Source of the DNA: Phycisphaerales bacterium UBA2266
Lineage (GTDB): Bacteria > Planctomycetota > Phycisphaerae > Sedimentisphaerales > Anaerobacaceae
Reading direction: 5' to 3'
NCBI GenBank assembly: GCA_002347125.1
Contig: DDXG01000054.1
Location: 1 to 5,573 of the forward strand
DNA length: 5,573 bases
This document shows, in pieces, positions 4,439 through 5,573 of this stretch (position 1 is its first letter; every line of letters starts with the position of its first letter). The translations under genes were made by a program, and so were the position numbers. The notes beneath the pieces were generated by a model that saw only the letters and a list, made by a program, of their open reading frames with translations, did no database searches and was not told the DNA's origin.

Positions 4439-5573
4439 TTGAAACGGTCTAGAAGTCTATTGTGGGTTCTTGTAGGTGTGGCGTCGGTGTTGATCGTGTG
4501 GAAGGTGGGTTTCGACCTGCCGGCGCCGGAGGAACCGAATGAGCCGGCGGGTATTGTCCGCGAGTCCAACCAGCCAGGGGCGTCCGCTCAGGCGGTTGCC
4601 TCCAGCCAGGCGGCCGGACCCAACCAGCCAGGCGGGCCCAATCAGCCCGTTGTTGGGGTTGAGCCCGAGGATGTACGGGGCTTCACCCTGATGCCGGACG
4701 GCAATGCGGTCTTCGCGGGCGTCGTCGCTCGGCGCACCGGGCCGGGCGACGCTAACGCGGCGGCCGATGCCAATGCGCCGATGCTGGCGGATGCCAACGA
4801 CATGGATGAAGACATGGCGCTGGCGGATGCGAACGACACCGACGACGTGATGACCGTGGCCGACGCCAATGCGCCAGGTGGACGCCGGGTGGTCGCCAGG
4901 ACCGGTCGAGGCGCCCGATCGACCGAGCCGGATGAGCCGCTGGAGTCGCTGAACCTCAAGACGGTGGAAATGCGCCAGGTCATTGACAAACTGGCCGCAT
5001 GGACGGGTAAAGTGGTGATTCCGCACGATCAGGTCATGTCGCAGCGGCTGACCATCTACTCGCCGGATCGGCTGCCCCGCAGCGAGGCCCTGGAGCACAT
5101 CTACGGGGCTCTTCGTATGCGAGGATTCGTCGCCGAGCATACGGAGAAGGCCATCTACCTCAGGCCGATCGCCGACGCGAAGCTTGGCCAGGTCCCGACC
5201 GTTCCGGCGGACCAGCCGCTGGCGACCTTTGAGAACAAGGACCAGGTGGTTCAGAAGTTCTTCACGCTCAAGAGCTACAGCCCCGCGCAGATGGCCCAGG
5301 TGATCTCGCCGCTGGTGGGCGATTACGGATACGTCAGCGCCGACGAGGTGGCGCGAAGCCTGCTGATCATCGATACCGTCTCAAACCTGATACGTATAGA
5401 GAGCATTATTCAGCAGTTCGATATCCCCGCGTCTGAGCAGGCGGTTACGAAGATCGTCAACGTCCGGGTGGGCGACCCGTCGGAGATTGTACAGATGCTC
5501 CGGATGCTGCTGGGCGAGACGCAGGGTCTCAGCGCCGCGCGAAGCTCGAGCAGCCAGCAGCGTCCCAGAACGA
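4439..5573 (+). CDS. gspD: GspD/PilQ-type secretin, N-terminal part (runs off the right edge)
   Basis: The frame is open from a TTG at 4439 to the window end, 378 codons. TTG is chosen because GAGGTGA (4427-4433), a full match to the anti-Shine-Dalgarno, lies 5 nt upstream and the product then starts with a basic end and a hydrophobic signal segment (MKRSRSLLWVLVGVASVLIV). A low-complexity tether follows (about 26-167): NQP repeats at 44-70, a short FTLMPDGNAVFAGVV segment at 82-96 and five DAN triplets at 104-144. The N0 domain spans about 170-243 (LNLKTVEMRQVIDKLAAWTG ... EALEHIYGALRMRGF ... IYLRP). The N1 domain spans about 272-330, with FFTLKSYSPAQMAQVISPLV and the hallmark LLIIDTVSNLIRIESIIQQF then DIP. 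The start of N2 (VRVGDPSEIVQMLRMLL) is at about 342-360. The C-terminal secretin barrel lies outside the window. The protein would form the outer-membrane channel, its N0 domain contacting the GspC-like protein. Confidence 0.88.
   Translation, partial: MKRSRSLLWVLVGVASVLIVWKVGFDLPAPEEPNEPAGIVRESNQPGASAQAVASSQAAGPNQPGGPNQPVVGVEPEDVRGFTLMPDGNAVFAGVVARRTGPGDANAAADANAPMLADANDMDEDMALADANDTDDVMTVADANAPGGRRVVARTGRGARSTEPDEPLESLNLKTVEMRQVIDKLAAWTGKVVIPHDQVMSQRLTIYSPDRLPRSEALEHIYGALRMRGFVAEHTEKAIYLRPIADAKLGQVPTVPADQPLATFENKDQVVQKFFTLKSYSPAQMAQVISPLVGDYGYVSADEVARSLLIIDTVSNLIRIESIIQQFDIPASEQAVTKIVNVRVGDPSEIVQMLRMLLGETQGLSAARSSSSQQRPRT
4566..4635 (+). repeat. Asn-Gln-Pro-rich repeats in the secretin tether
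   Basis: CCAACCAGCCAGG occurs at 4566-4578 and 4620-4632, and CCAGCCAGGCGG at 4602-4613 and 4624-4635. The encoded protein has NQPG at residues 44-47 and 62-65, and NQP at 68-70. Confidence 0.75.
4748..4876 (+). repeat. Asp-Ala-Asn (DAN) repeats in the secretin tether
   Basis: Asp-Ala-Asn triplets fall at residues 104, 110, 118, 130 and 142, most preceded by Ala, with acidic Met/Asp spacers. The segment is strongly acidic and probably disordered. It lies between the signal segment and the N0 domain. Confidence 0.8.

Noticed and set aside
4420..4452. ATG at 4420 as the secretin start
   Set aside because: It is in a different frame from the secretin and meets a stop after ten codons; the TTG at 4439 has the correct frame and ribosome spacing.

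Overview
The window is a tightly packed, single-strand (+) piece of a type II secretion / type IV pilus-type assembly operon. It holds, in order: the 3' end of a GspK-like minor pseudopilin; a GspL-like protein that joins PilM-like and PilN-like halves; a GspM/PilO-like protein; a GspC/PilP-like protein; two membrane-anchored proteins I do not recognise; and the 5' two thirds or so of a GspD/PilQ secretin that runs off the right edge. Gaps between genes are -1, 20, 9, 30, 12 and 49 nt. No internal promoter, strong terminator, RNA gene, mobile element or CRISPR array is visible.

The DNA is GC-rich with strong G/C preference at third codon positions, a TTG start on the secretin, and long Gly/Arg, Pro/Asn and Asp-Ala-Asn low-complexity segments. 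This would fit a Planctomycetota-type bacterium (for example Phycisphaerae), but that is inference from style; no marker gene here fixes the taxonomy.

Region by region: 3-260 closes gspK. 260-2370 encodes the inner-membrane platform (GspL, GspM). 2380-3222 encodes a bitopic protein with a short GspC/PilP homology region followed by a long Gly-rich tail in place of the usual PDZ or coiled-coil end. 3253-3960 and 3973-4389 encode two small proteins, each with one N-terminal membrane helix. 4439-5573 encodes the secretin start, with an unusually long low-complexity tether before the N0 domain.

The gene order L(MN)-M(O)-C(P)-x-y-D(Q) matches the pilMNOPQ order rather than the classical gspC-D-...-M order. 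By family knowledge, GspL/GspM form the inner-membrane platform, the GspC/PilP homology region contacts the secretin N0 domain, and the secretin forms the outer-membrane channel.

The most interesting signal is a motif of about 20 residues, consensus R-x-x-W-x-[NDG]-M-[ST]-[ED]-x-E-R-x-x-x-R-x-x-x-R. It occurs five times across three consecutive genes: once at the end of the GspC-like protein, three times in the first unknown protein and once in the second. These two unknown genes sit exactly between the PilP-like and PilQ-like genes. This suggests a lineage-specific accessory module, linked by a shared helical motif, in the periplasmic part of the machine. A run of ten G in the Gly-rich tail of the GspC-like gene is a second point to check, as a slippage site or a sequence error.
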